A DNA stretch of 64,000 bases from JAWLBY01 sp041687455 (GTDB lineage: Bacteria; Pseudomonadota; Gammaproteobacteria; Xanthomonadales; Xanthomonadaceae). The position numbers and the translations under genes were made by a program. Within the stretch, counting starts at the first letter, position 1. Every line of letters begins with the position of its first letter. The stretch is taken from the NCBI GenBank assembly GCA_041687455.1, contig JAWLBY010000010.1, forward strand, positions 1 to 64,000, in the 5' to 3' direction. The notes beneath the pieces were generated by a model. The model was not told the DNA's origin and did not search any database. It saw only the letters and a list, made by a program, of their open reading frames with translations. Of this stretch, positions 53,171 to 62,771 are shown one piece after another.

Positions 53171-54442
53171 TCAGGCGAATCTGCGCTGCGCGTACGGATC
53201 GTCGACGCTGCGCCGTCCGGCCTCGACGACGCGCTGGAGCTCGACCCGTACATGACCGATCCGCTCGGCATCGTCGAGTGAGTCGAGCAACTGCCGCCCC
53301 ATCCACAGCAGCCTCCCGAGCACCACTGCATTGCCGGCGCCGTGCTGGCGGATCTCGCCGAAGGCGACCTCGAGCAGTCCGGCGAAGCACGGATGCTGCA
53401 TCAGCACGCGTTCCACGCCTCCGTCGATGCAGTGCGCGTATCGAAGCCGTCGACGACCGGCTGCGCGCAGCACGGCAGTCATCTGGTTGATGCACAGGAC
53501 CGCGGTGGTGGTGTCGTTGATGCCCGGTGACAAGGCCTTCAGCGCAACATCGACCAGTTGCCGGATGCCGAACCCGATGTCCTGCTCGAGCGTGCGCTGG
53601 CGGCCGATCGCGAAGCACGAGCGCAGCCACTCGACCGTCGACTGATCGAGCGGCGTCGCGCGCAGGACCGACACGAGTGGCGCGCCTTCGACGACGAAGT
53701 CACCGATCGCCGGCTCGACCCGTACCAGGCCCGCGTGGCGACGCGCGAAACCGAGCAGCTCGGCGGTGTCGACTTGCTGCAGGTAGCCGCTTCGCGTTGC
53801 ATCGACACCTTGCCACACGCTGTGCTCGCTGGTCTGCGCTGCAGGCGCGCGGACGGGCAGGCAGTTGCGATCGTCCGCCGGAAACAGGTGGTCGATCGAC
53901 AGCAAGGCCTCGTGAGCGACCGCGGCGGCAATGTGCGACGCCTGGACCGATACCGCGATGTGATGGATGAAGAACACCAGCACGCCGATCCCGAGCAGGC
54001 CCAGCACGACGCCGCCGAGCACCGACAGCGACGGCACGAATGCCCCCGGACCGCCGTCGCGGATTACCCGCAACACGACAAGGCAGTAGGCGAAAATGCC
54101 GACGAAGGCGCCGAGCACGGCCTGGTTGCTGCGGTCGTTCATGAAGTTGCGCAGCACGCGGGAGCTGTACTGCGACGACGCCAGCGACAATGCGACCAGC
54201 GTGATCGAGAACACCGTGCCTGCGACGGTGATCATCGATCCGGCCACGGTGGCGAGCAGGCTGCGCGAGCCCTGAGCTCCGGCCCCGAACAGCCGCGGCC
54301 AGGCTTCGAGGATTTCCGGGTCGATTCGCGTGTCGAGCTCGATTGCGGCGAGCGCAAGCAGCATCATGGCGAGCACGATGATGCTCGGCACGAACCAGAA
54401 GCTTGTGCGAACCTTGTACCAGTAACGCTGTATCCAGATCAT
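53171..54442 (-). CDS. DUF2254 membrane protein
   Basis: The 423-residue protein starts MIWIQRYWYKVRTSFWFVPS. Four helices fill residues 15-170 (IIVLAMMLLALAAIEL; LLATVAGSMITVAGTVFSIT; AVLGAFVGIFAYCLVVLRVI; VLGGVVLGLLGIGVLVFFIH). The conserved stretch LASSQYSSRVLRNFMNDRSN and the later DIGFGIRQLVDVALKALSPG mark the DUF2254 family. The soluble C-terminal half is cytoplasmic or periplasmic. The function is unknown; the length is typical. Confidence 0.85.
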   Translation of the reverse strand: MIWIQRYWYKVRTSFWFVPSIIVLAMMLLALAAIELDTRIDPEILEAWPRLFGAGAQGSRSLLATVAGSMITVAGTVFSITLVALSLASSQYSSRVLRNFMNDRSNQAVLGAFVGIFAYCLVVLRVIRDGGPGAFVPSLSVLGGVVLGLLGIGVLVFFIHHIAVSVQASHIAAAVAHEALLSIDHLFPADDRNCLPVRAPAAQTSEHSVWQGVDATRSGYLQQVDTAELLGFARRHAGLVRVEPAIGDFVVEGAPLVSVLRATPLDQSTVEWLRSCFAIGRQRTLEQDIGFGIRQLVDVALKALSPGINDTTTAVLCINQMTAVLRAAGRRRLRYAHCIDGGVERVLMQHPCFAGLLEVAFGEIRQHGAGNAVVLGRLLWMGRQLLDSLDDAERIGHVRVELQRVVEAGRRSVDDPYAQRRFA

Positions 54443-54500
54443 CGCCGCCGCTCGCCCGCAATCCGCCGATCCTTGCAGCCCTGCACTTAGCCCGACCCGA

Positions 54501-55613
54501 ATGGCAACCGATCCGCTGACGCCACCCGACAAGCGCCGCCGACGTCCGCTGCGCTGGTTCCTGCTGCTGCTCGCCACCGGCGTCGCGGCAGCGCTGCTTG
54601 TCGGCTGCCGAACGATCGGCTACTACGCGCACGTCGTCCACGGTCATGCCGACCTGATGGCGCGCCGGCAACCGATTGCGGGATTGCTCGACGACCCGGC
54701 TACCGATCCCGCGCTGCGGGCGAAACTCGAGCTCGTGCTCGACGCCCGCGAGTTCGCCTCGGAGCATCTCGCACTGCCGCGCAACCGGAGCTATACGTAC
54801 TACAGCGAACTCGACCGGCCGTTCGTCCTCTGGAATGTGTTCGCCGCCGAGGAATTCTCGGTCGAGCCGATCCAGCACTGTTTCCCGATTGCCGGCTGTG
54901 TCGGCTATCGCGGCTATTTCGACCGCCAGCGCGCCGAACAGGAAGCGGCCCGGCTACAGGCGCAGGGGCTCGAGACTTTCGTCGGTGGCGTGCCGGCCTA
55001 TTCGACGCTGGGCTGGTTCGGCGACCCGGTGCTGTCATCGATGCCGCTCGGTCGACGCGATCAGTTGATCGGCATGATCTTCCACGAGCTCGCGCACCAG
55101 AAGTTGTATGCACGCGGCGACACCGCGTTCAACGAATCCTATGCGAAGTTCGTGCAGCAGCAGGGCCTGCGCGAATGGCGGCAGGCCAACGAGCTCTCCC
55201 CGAGCGGGGAGTCGGCCGATTACCGGCCGGTCATCGAGCGGATCCTCGCATTGCGCGAGCGGCTGGCGCGGATCTATCGCGAACCGGTCGATGCCGGAAC
55301 GATGCGAACGCTCAAACAGCAGGCGATCGACGCGTTCCGGCACGACTACCGGAGCTGGCGGCAGGCCGAGGGCGTCGACCGGCCCGGCTACGACCACTGG
55401 GTCGAGCTGCCAATCGACAATGCCAAGCTGGTGCCATTCGGACTGTACGACCGCTGGCTGCCGGCGTTCGAGCGATTGTTCGCCGAGGTCGGCGGCGACT
55501 GGGCCACGTTCCACCGGCGCGCCGCCGAACTCGCGCGGCTGCCGTTCGACCGGCGCCAGGCCGAACTGCGATCGCTGCTGCCCGACCGCCCCGCGGTCGA
55601 CGCCATCGATTGA
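54501..55613 (+). CDS. Lipoprotein aminopeptidase-like zinc protease (COG4324 type)
   Basis: The 370-residue protein has a basic start, a hydrophobic segment (WFLLLLATGVAAALLVGC) with the lipobox LVGC, and the conserved N-terminal YYAHVVHGHADLMARRQPI. The zinc site is GMIFHELAHQKLYARG near 193-208 (HExxH), with NESYAKFVQQQG (Glu ligand) following. The family is annotated as predicted aminopeptidase without proven substrate. It is divergent from the DUF2254 gene with only 58 bp between starts. Confidence 0.85.
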   Translation: MATDPLTPPDKRRRRPLRWFLLLLATGVAAALLVGCRTIGYYAHVVHGHADLMARRQPIAGLLDDPATDPALRAKLELVLDAREFASEHLALPRNRSYTYYSELDRPFVLWNVFAAEEFSVEPIQHCFPIAGCVGYRGYFDRQRAEQEAARLQAQGLETFVGGVPAYSTLGWFGDPVLSSMPLGRRDQLIGMIFHELAHQKLYARGDTAFNESYAKFVQQQGLREWRQANELSPSGESADYRPVIERILALRERLARIYREPVDAGTMRTLKQQAIDAFRHDYRSWRQAEGVDRPGYDHWVELPIDNAKLVPFGLYDRWLPAFERLFAEVGGDWATFHRRAAELARLPFDRRQAELRSLLPDRPAVDAID

Positions 55614-55867
55614 CCGGGCCGCGCTGCGCCCGTCTGCCCCCCGCTGCGGTCGCGGATGGAACCGTGCCCGATCGACGATGCCGCCCCGGCAGCACCCATC
55701 CGGTCGATTCGATGTCAGGTGCATGTCGATGCGGGTTCATGAACGTGGCCGGAATGACGACCGACACTCGTGACACGATCCGGTGCCACATCGCGCTAGA
55801 CCTGTAGCGCACGCCAGCCGTGCGCAACAAAAGCAACCAGAACAACATAAATCATTCGGAGATGATC

Positions 55868-57109
55868 ATGACGTTACCAGCACGATTCAATGGCATGGCC
55901 AGCCTGTTGGCGGCCTCGATCGCAACGGCTGTGCACCTGCCGGTCGCCGCTGCCTCCCTTCCGGCCGGAATCAGCGGCTCCTGGTACAACCCGGAGCAGA
56001 GCGGCCATGGCCTTTCGGTGGAGATCCTGGACCAGCAGCGGGCGCTCGGTTACTGGTATGTGTACGACCCGGACGGCAACCCGATCCACCTGTACCTGGA
56101 CGGCACGATCGAACAGACCAGCATCATCAGTGACGCGTACTACTCGAGCGGTATGCGGTTCGGAAGCTTCGACCCGTTGGACCATCAGCTTGGTCTGTGG
56201 GGAACGGTGACGCTGACCTTCAGCGACTGCGATTCGGCGACGCTGCAATGGAACGCGCACGGCGAAGCCGGTGCGGGCTTCGGAGTCGGTGAGACGTCAC
56301 TGACGCGCCTTTCGGCGATTGCCGGGCTCCCGTGCAGTCTCGATCAGGCAGACGAACCGGGACGCCTGCCATCCGGTAGCTACCGCGGCACATGGGACCG
56401 CGTCAGCGGAAGTCCGTTTCCACGGCCGTGGGAATTGAAGGTCGCGGTCGACAACGAGGGCAACTTGTGGGCTACGGCGGACTGGACCATCTCCAGCAGC
56501 TATGTGAGCGTGCACACGCCGCCGCCGGTGTTCTTCGGCCACTCGGCCGCCGTGGACGGCAATCAGATCGAGCTTCAGGTCGATGTGCTGGTGAACTCTG
56601 CAATCCAGCAGTTCGTCGATTACGGTACCGGGATTACCGTGCCCGTCACCTTCAATGTCGGCTCGGCCGGGGATGCCGTTGCGGCAGCAGCCACGTCGCA
56701 CAGGCCGAACCTCGTCGAGAGCTTCGCGTTCTCGCGGCCCGGAAACGTCGATGATCCTCTGCGCCGAGCGATTGCCCTGGACAGCCTGGCGGGCCAGGAG
56801 TTCGCATTCTCCGCTCGCGGACAGTTTTTCGAGCAGTCGGGGCGGGTGCGTTTTCTCGACGAAGGTCGCGTCTGCATCCAGATCCCCGTTTCCAGCGCGA
56901 ACTGCCGCTTTTCGGGCATGGTGACTGGTGTCGCACAGGGTCTTGCAATGTTCGACATCGAGTTGGAGGACGCCCGTGTCGAAGGTGTGACCCTTGTCGG
57001 AAAGGGCTGGTTCAGCGCCAATGGAACGGACCAAGGTGAATCCCTGGTGCTCGTGGTGCGGGAGCCGGACGGCCATCGCGCGCTCGGCATCGTCGGGTCG
57101 CAGGACTGA
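55868..57109 (+). CDS. Exported protein with a WYNPEQSGHG-type domain
   Basis: The 413-residue protein starts at ATG 55868, 6 nt from CGGAG, with a signal peptide (MASLLAASIATAVHLPVAAA). The N-terminal module GISGSWYNPEQSGHGLSVEI followed by YWYVYDPDGNPIHLYLDG is one I recognise as recurrent in exported xanthomonad proteins, without known function. The rest is beta-rich (RGTWDRVSGSPFPRPWELKV; FSARGQFFEQSGRVRFLDEG). Base use is a little less GC-extreme than the neighbours. It is monocistronic and ends before hairpins that could terminate it. Confidence 0.75.
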   Translation: MTLPARFNGMASLLAASIATAVHLPVAAASLPAGISGSWYNPEQSGHGLSVEILDQQRALGYWYVYDPDGNPIHLYLDGTIEQTSIISDAYYSSGMRFGSFDPLDHQLGLWGTVTLTFSDCDSATLQWNAHGEAGAGFGVGETSLTRLSAIAGLPCSLDQADEPGRLPSGSYRGTWDRVSGSPFPRPWELKVAVDNEGNLWATADWTISSSYVSVHTPPPVFFGHSAAVDGNQIELQVDVLVNSAIQQFVDYGTGITVPVTFNVGSAGDAVAAAATSHRPNLVESFAFSRPGNVDDPLRRAIALDSLAGQEFAFSARGQFFEQSGRVRFLDEGRVCIQIPVSSANCRFSGMVTGVAQGLAMFDIELEDARVEGVTLVGKGWFSANGTDQGESLVLVVREPDGHRALGIVGSQD

Positions 57110-57149
57110 CCGGACCGCGTAGCGAAGCGTTTTTCGACCAATGGGCTGC

Positions 57150-57235
57150 AACCGCCTTCCTGCCGGCGAATCTCGATCGCCCGGCTGGAAGGCGGTTCGC
57201 TTCCACGGGAGCCGCTTCAGCTCTGAAGCGGCTCC
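57150..57235. terminator. Two long hairpins after the exported-protein gene
   Basis: The first is aaccgccttcc / ggaaggcggtt (57150-57160, 57187-57197), extended inward by gccgg / ccggc. The second is a perfect 13-bp stem, ggagccgcttcag / ctgaagcggctcc (57208-57220, 57223-57235), with a two-base loop. They sit between convergent genes and could end both transcripts. The second resembles the dispersed caggagc/gagctcc repeats of this genome. Confidence 0.55.
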
Positions 57236-57268
57236 TGCACGAGAGAGCGGGATCGCGTCGTCAGCCGG

Positions 57269-58426
57269 CTAGCCGCGTCCGGCGACCAGCTCGCGGCCGA
57301 TCAGCATCCGGCGAATCTCGTTGGTGCCGGCGCCGATCGCGTAGAGCTTGGCGTCGCGCAGGATGCGGCCGGTCGGGTATTCGTTGATGTAGCCGTTGCC
57401 GCCGAGCGACTGGATCGCTTCCAGCGCGACCTGCACCGCGGCTTCCGACGCGTGCAGCAGGCAACTGGCCGGATCGATCCGTGATTTGGTGCCGCGGTCG
57501 TAGTCCATCGCGACCATGTAGGCATAGGCGCGTGCCGATTGCAGCATCGTGTACATGTCGGCGATCTTGGCCTGCATGATGCCGAAATTGCCGATCGCAT
57601 CATCGAATTGCCTGCGTTCGCGGACGTAGGGCAGGGTGATGTCCATCGCGGCCTGCATCAGGCCGAGCGGGCCGCCGGTCAGCACCAGGCGCTCGGTGTT
57701 CAGGCCGGACATCAGCACGCGGACGCCCTGGTCGACGTCGCCGAGCACATTTTCATGTGGAATCTCGCAGTCCTCGAACACCAGTTCGCAGGTGTTCGAG
57801 CCGCGCATGCCGAGCTTGTCGAGTTTCTGCGCGGTCGAGAAGCCCTTCATGCCGCGCTCGACCAGGAATGCCGTCATGCCACGGCTTCCGGCATCCTTCG
57901 GCGCGGTGCGCATGTAGACGATCAGCACATCGGCTTCGGGGCCGTTGGTGATCCACATCTTGTTGCCGTTGGCGATCCAGACGTCGCCGCGGCGCTCGGC
58001 ACGGCAGCTCATCGAGCCGACCACGTCGGAGCCGGCGCCCGGCTCGCTCATCGCCAGCGCGCCCTTGAACTCGCCGCTGCACAGTTTCGGCAGGTACTTC
58101 CGCCGCTGCGCCTCGGTGCCGTTGTTGTACAGGTTCTGCACGCACAGGTTCGAATGCGCGCCGTACGACAGGCCGACCGAGCCGGACGCGCGGGAGATTT
58201 CCTCCATCGCGACCACATGGGCCAGGTAGCCCAGTTCCGAGCCGCCGTACTCGCCCGGAATCGTGATGCCGAGCAGGCCCATTTCGCCGAGCTTGGCCCA
58301 CAGGTCCTGCGGGAATGCGTTGTCGTGATCGATCTGTGCCGCACGCGGCGCGATTTCGGCATCGGCAAACCGTTGCACGGCCTCGCGCAGGGCGTCGATG
58401 TCTTCGCCTAGGGGGAATGGGTGCAT
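57269..58426 (-). CDS. ivd: Isovaleryl-CoA dehydrogenase
   Basis: The 385-residue acyl-CoA dehydrogenase starts MHPFPLGEDIDALREAV. Family signatures are GALAMSEPGAGSDVVGSM near 129-146 and QSLGGNGYINEYPTGRILRD near 348-367. The segment VLMSGLNTERLVLTGGPLGL carries the glutamate in the position used as base in isovaleryl-CoA dehydrogenases, which fits leucine catabolism. FAD and electron-transfer flavoprotein are the expected cofactors. The nearby Leu-type dehydrogenase supports the same pathway. Confidence 0.9.
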   Translation of the reverse strand: MHPFPLGEDIDALREAVQRFADAEIAPRAAQIDHDNAFPQDLWAKLGEMGLLGITIPGEYGGSELGYLAHVVAMEEISRASGSVGLSYGAHSNLCVQNLYNNGTEAQRRKYLPKLCSGEFKGALAMSEPGAGSDVVGSMSCRAERRGDVWIANGNKMWITNGPEADVLIVYMRTAPKDAGSRGMTAFLVERGMKGFSTAQKLDKLGMRGSNTCELVFEDCEIPHENVLGDVDQGVRVLMSGLNTERLVLTGGPLGLMQAAMDITLPYVRERRQFDDAIGNFGIMQAKIADMYTMLQSARAYAYMVAMDYDRGTKSRIDPASCLLHASEAAVQVALEAIQSLGGNGYINEYPTGRILRDAKLYAIGAGTNEIRRMLIGRELVAGRG

Positions 58427-58437
58427 GGTTTACCGCC

Positions 58438-58650
58438 GGGATTGGGGATTGGTGATTCGGGATTCGCAAGAGCGGAGACGTCGCAGCCGTGCACGACCCC
58501 GCACTTGCGGTCATCCCGGCGTACGCCGGGATCCTTGTTGATCGAGCGAGCGCTTGCAACGCCTTCCGGTGTCGCCGGAACAGCGAACGCCGCACTTCGT
58601 GCCGGGAGCTCGGACAGGGCGGGGATCCGCTTCAACGAATCCCCAATCCC
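58438..58650. repeat. Inverted-repeat-bounded intergenic insertion
   Basis: The 13-bp sequence gggattggggatt (58438-58450) is exactly inverted at 58638-58650. Between them lies the perfect hairpin atcccggcg / cgccgggat (58513-58532). The arrangement resembles a small non-autonomous repeat element dropped between ivd and the dehydrogenase gene. No gene is present in it. Confidence 0.55.
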
Positions 58651-58665
58651 GAATCCCGGCCGCAC

Positions 58666-59769
58666 TTACTGCCCGCGAATGCGCCCCAGGAAGCGCGGTG
58701 CGCTGTTGCCCATGTGCGGCAGCTTGATCTTGCCGATCGACGCGATCCGCTCCTCGGCCATCCGGTCGGCGGCGCGGAAGGTCGGGATCGAGTCGCGCTT
58801 GGCGATCTGGAAGATCTTGCCGAGGTTGTAGTAGATGCCGCGCATCATGCGCATCGCGCGCTCGCGATTGTAGCCGTCGAACTCGATCGACACGTTCATC
58901 AGGCCGCCGGCGTTGACTGCGTAATCCGGCGCGTACAGCATGCCGCGGCGCTCGACTTCGAGGCCGATCTCGTCGGTCGCGAGCTGGTTGTTGGCGGCGC
59001 CGCAGATGACCTTCGCCTTCAGCCGCGGCAGGGTCTTTTCGTTGACGGTGCCGCCGAGCGCGCACGGGCTGTAGACGTCGACGTCGCAATCGTAGATGTC
59101 CTCGAGGCCGACCGCTTCGCAGCCGAACTCGTCGACGCAGCGCTGCACCGCATCCTTGTTGATGTCGGTGACGAACACCTTGGCGCCGTGCTCGCGCAGC
59201 AGCTTGACGTATTCCATGCCGACGTGGCCGACGCCCTGGACGGCGTAGCTGTACTTGCCGACGTCCTCGTTGCCGAACTTGACGTTCAGCGCGGCCAGCA
59301 GGCCCTGCAGCGTGCCGTAGGCGGTGAACGGCGACGGATCACCCGAACCACCGTGCACCTGGTGCACGCCGGTCACGTAGTCGGTTTCCTTCAGCACGTA
59401 TTCCATGTCGTTGACGTCGATGCCGACGTCTTCGGCGGTGATGTAGCGGCCGTTCAACGAATTGACGAAGCGGCCGAAGGCGCGGAACAGCGCTTCCGAC
59501 TTGTCCTTGTTCGGATCGCCGATGATGACCGCCTTGCCGCCGCCGAGGTTCAGCCCCGACACCGCGGCCTTGTAGGTCATGCCGCGCGACAGCCGGAGCA
59601 CGTCATTGAGCGCTTCCTGCTCGGTCGCGTAGGGCCACATGCGGGTGCCGCCGAGCGCCGGGCCCAGCACCGTGTTGTGGATCGCGATGATGGCCTTCAG
59701 GCCGGCGTCGCGGTTGTGGCAGTACACGACCTGCTCGTGACCGGTGTTGGCAAGCGTTTCGAAAATCAT
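58666..59769 (-). CDS. Leucine/valine-type amino acid dehydrogenase
   Basis: The 367-residue enzyme belongs to the Glu/Leu/Phe/Val dehydrogenase family. It starts MIFETLANTGHEQVVYCHNR. The catalytic lysine motif is LGGGKAVIIGDPN near 90-102 and an earlier lysine is in MTYKAAVSGLN. NAD-binding glycines are YAVQGVGHVGMEYVKLL. The length and sequence fit leucine or valine dehydrogenase, which deaminates branched-chain amino acids to 2-oxo acids. Together with the isovaleryl-CoA dehydrogenase downstream it points to leucine use as carbon source. Confidence 0.9.
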   Translation of the reverse strand: MIFETLANTGHEQVVYCHNRDAGLKAIIAIHNTVLGPALGGTRMWPYATEQEALNDVLRLSRGMTYKAAVSGLNLGGGKAVIIGDPNKDKSEALFRAFGRFVNSLNGRYITAEDVGIDVNDMEYVLKETDYVTGVHQVHGGSGDPSPFTAYGTLQGLLAALNVKFGNEDVGKYSYAVQGVGHVGMEYVKLLREHGAKVFVTDINKDAVQRCVDEFGCEAVGLEDIYDCDVDVYSPCALGGTVNEKTLPRLKAKVICGAANNQLATDEIGLEVERRGMLYAPDYAVNAGGLMNVSIEFDGYNRERAMRMMRGIYYNLGKIFQIAKRDSIPTFRAADRMAEERIASIGKIKLPHMGNSAPRFLGRIRGQ

Positions 59770-60075
59770 TGACGGCTCCGTGGTGCGCGAGGGCGTGGCA
59801 TCGGTCGATGCCGTGATCGCGTCCAAGTGATTGAAATCGAATGACGACGGGGCCCGGCGGCAGGGTGGGCCGGCGGCGGGCGGCGCGTAGTTTAAAGCAA
59901 ACGCTCTAGCTGCGCGTCATCGGTTCGGCGCGCCCGCGGGGGCGCCCGGCGGGCGATGCCGGGCGCAGTTGATTTCGATCAGGCGGAGCGCCCCGTGATG
60001 CTGGCGCCGGGCACGCGGCTCGGAGGCCAAAGTAATCTCCGGTGCCGGCATCTCCCACAGGTGGTCAGGGGTGCG

Positions 60076-61209
60076 TCAGCGTCCGGACTTGATCGTCGTC
60101 CAGCTACGGACGCGCTCGCGCGTCACATCGTCCGGCAGCGATCTCGGGTCGACCAGCTTGGCCATCACCTCGTCGGGCGGATAGACGCCCGGATCGCCGG
60201 CGATCTCCGGATCGATCAGCTCGCGGGCCGGCAGGTTCGGGTTCGCGTAGGCGACGTAGTCACTGATCGACGCAATCACTTCCGGTCGCAGCAGGTAGTC
60301 GATCAGCGCGTGGGCGTTGGCGGGGTGCGGTGCGTCGGCCGGAATGGCCATCACGTCGACCCAGCGCAGTGCGCCTTCCTTCGGGATGATGTACTCGATC
60401 GCGACGCCGTTCCCGGCTTCCTCCGCACGATCGGCGGCCATGAACACATCGCCCGAGTAGCCCATCGCGATGCAGACGCTGCCGTCGGCCAGGTCGTCGA
60501 TGTACTTGCTCGAATGGAAGTAGCGGATCGAATCACGGATCGGTGCGAACGCCTGTTCGACCGCCTGCACGGTGTCGGCATCGGTCGCATTCGGGTCCCT
60601 GCCGAGCCACAGCAGTGCAGCGCCGAATGCTTCCTGCTGGTCGTCGAGTACGGCGATTCCGCATCCTGCGAGCTTGCTCGCATTGGCCGGGTCGAACAGC
60701 AGGCTCCAACTGTCGAGCGGCGCATCCGCGCCAAGTGCCTCGCGCACCTTGTCGACGTTGATGCCGAGGCCGGTGGTGCCCCACATGTACGGCACGACGT
60801 GGCGGTTGCCGGGATCGAAGTCCTCGAGGCCCTGCATCAGCTTCGGGTCGAGGTTGCCGAGATTGCGCAGTGCATCCTTGTCCAGCGGCTGATAGACGCC
60901 CGCTTCGATATGCCGCTGTGCGTGCGGTCGCGCGGACGGAAACACCAGGTCGTAGCCGCTGTTGCCGGCCAGCAGCTTCGCTTCCAGCACCTCGTTGCTG
61001 TCGTAGACGTCGTAGACGACCTGGATTCCGGTGTCTTCGCGGAAGTTCTCCAGCGTGTCTTCGGCGATGTAGTCGGACCAGTTGTAGACGTGCACGACCT
61101 TGGCTTCGGCGGCAGGTGCGGCATCGGTCGACGGCGCGGCTTGTTCGCTCGAGCCTCCGCAACCGGCCAGTACCAGCGCAGTGGCGAGCAGGGACAGGCG
61201 TGCTTTCAC
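60076..61209 (-). CDS. Polyamine-binding lipoprotein (PotD/PotF family)
   Basis: The 377-residue protein starts at GTG 61209 after GAGGAG, giving the lipoprotein signal VKARLSLLATALVLAGCGG (lipid-modified Cys near 17). The mature protein has the family start VVHVYNWSDYIAEDTLENF, then YDLVFPSARPH, and VPYMWGTTGLGINVDKV. Known relatives bind putrescine or spermidine for an ABC importer. The permease and ATPase genes are not in the window, so this may be an orphan binding protein or part of a split locus. Confidence 0.88.
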   Translation of the reverse strand: MKARLSLLATALVLAGCGGSSEQAAPSTDAAPAAEAKVVHVYNWSDYIAEDTLENFREDTGIQVVYDVYDSNEVLEAKLLAGNSGYDLVFPSARPHAQRHIEAGVYQPLDKDALRNLGNLDPKLMQGLEDFDPGNRHVVPYMWGTTGLGINVDKVREALGADAPLDSWSLLFDPANASKLAGCGIAVLDDQQEAFGAALLWLGRDPNATDADTVQAVEQAFAPIRDSIRYFHSSKYIDDLADGSVCIAMGYSGDVFMAADRAEEAGNGVAIEYIIPKEGALRWVDVMAIPADAPHPANAHALIDYLLRPEVIASISDYVAYANPNLPARELIDPEIAGDPGVYPPDEVMAKLVDPRSLPDDVTRERVRSWTTIKSGR

Positions 61210-61307
61210 GGGGATCTCCTCGGCTGGGGATGCAAAAAAATCGGATAGTGGTGAGCGGGTCGGGATGCTGTCAACCAGCCGATCGGTGCGGTCGCGCGCG
61301 AACGCCG

Positions 61308-62603
61308 TCACCGTTGCTTTCGAGCGATCTCGACCCGGTTGCGGCCGCCGGCCTTGGCCAGATACAGCACGCGGTCGGCCTCCGAGATCATGGCATCGAG
61401 CGATTCGCGACGACCGATGCAGACACCGATGCTGGTCGTGAGTGGAATGTGCTGGCCACCGAACTCGACCTGCAGCGCCTCGATCCGCGCCCGCAGTCCT
61501 TCGAAGAAATACTCCGCCTCGGTATCGCCGAGGTCCGGCGCCAGGATGCAGAATTCCTCGCCGCCGAAACGGGCCACGACGTCCTGCGGCCGGGCGAATC
61601 GGCCGACCAGGTGGGCGACAGCGCGCAGCGCGGCGTCGCCGCCGTCGTGGCCCCAGGTGTCGTTGATCTTCTTGAACAGGTCGATGTCGAGCATCGCGAG
61701 ACTGAGCCGTCGACCGGCGTTTCCGGCCTGCTCGAACAACTGCGCTCCGCGGTCGAAGAAATGCCGACGGTTGGCGAGGCCGGTCAGGAAGTCCTTGGTG
61801 GCGAGATCCTGCAACGATCCGATCAGGTCGAGGTTGTCGACGTTCTGCGACACCCGGCAGAAGAACTCCTCGCGCGAGAAGGGCTTGTGCAGGAAATCGT
61901 TGGCGCCGTTCTTGAGGAACTGTGCGACCGGCGAGCTGTGGCCGATGCCGGAAACGCCGATCACCGCCATCCGGTCGCGCGGATGCCCGGCGCGCAATCG
62001 GCGGGTGAATTCGATGCCATCCATCTCCGGCATCTGGTGATCGACGATCACCAAGCGGATGCTGGAGTCGGCGGCGATGGCCTGCAGCCCTTCAATTCCG
62101 CTGCCGGCTTCGATGACCCGGAAACCATACAGTGCGAGCAGTCCACCCATGTTCTGGCGAGCCGACGGCGAGTCGTCGACGACCAGTGCGGTCACCTGGC
62201 GGTTGCGGTCGAGCCGTTGCACCAGCCAGACCAGGTATTCGACCGCTCCGGGAGCATTCTTCAGCACGTAGTCGATGATCGGCCGGTCGAGAATGTGCTC
62301 GCGCACCTCCTCGTCGAACACGCCGGAGACGACCACGGTCGGCATCTGTCGGGTCAGGAAGAAATTGATGATGTCTTCGTGGTCGCCGTCGGGCAGCACG
62401 AGGCCGGTCATGGTCAGCATGAACGGGCCGTGCTCGCGGATCATGCGATCGGCCTCTGCCAGCGACGATGCGGTACTGACCGGCACCGACAGCCGTTCGC
62501 CGATCGCCTCGGCAACCATCTGCGGGAAGAAACGCGAGTTCTCGACGATCAACACGTGGTTGGTCGAAGACCGGGACGAGGCGCTCGCTTCGGCTACGGA
62601 CAC
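61308..62603 (-). CDS. Dual-receiver GGDEF response regulator
   Basis: The 431-residue protein starts at GTG 62603 (VSVAEASASSRSSTNHVLIV). The first receiver domain (about 15-130) has a glycine where the phosphoacceptor should be (MTGLVLPDGD) and ENS in the acidic pocket, so it should not be phosphorylated. The second (about 137-255) keeps VDDS and LVIVDHQMPEMDG with its Asp. The GGDEF domain (270-425) has DFLTGLANRRHFFDRG, DIDLFKKINDTWGHDGGD and the active-site GGEEF near 347. It should make cyclic di-GMP under control of the second receiver. Confidence 0.92.
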   Translation of the reverse strand: MSVAEASASSRSSTNHVLIVENSRFFPQMVAEAIGERLSVPVSTASSLAEADRMIREHGPFMLTMTGLVLPDGDHEDIINFFLTRQMPTVVVSGVFDEEVREHILDRPIIDYVLKNAPGAVEYLVWLVQRLDRNRQVTALVVDDSPSARQNMGGLLALYGFRVIEAGSGIEGLQAIAADSSIRLVIVDHQMPEMDGIEFTRRLRAGHPRDRMAVIGVSGIGHSSPVAQFLKNGANDFLHKPFSREEFFCRVSQNVDNLDLIGSLQDLATKDFLTGLANRRHFFDRGAQLFEQAGNAGRRLSLAMLDIDLFKKINDTWGHDGGDAALRAVAHLVGRFARPQDVVARFGGEEFCILAPDLGDTEAEYFFEGLRARIEALQVEFGGQHIPLTTSIGVCIGRRESLDAMISEADRVLYLAKAGGRNRVEIARKQR

Positions 62604-62771
62604 GGGCTCATGCTCGTTGTGATGGGTCGTGCGTGCCCGGTCCGTTTTCCCCCAGCCGGGCCGCGTCGCCGCGGCGCGGCCGGCGGTTGCTGCGATTCTT
62701 GGGCACGATGCGGTCGGGTGCAAGCGCCGCTGCGCTCGGGGCTCGGTCGGCGGCGCCGTTCCCGCTCGCCG

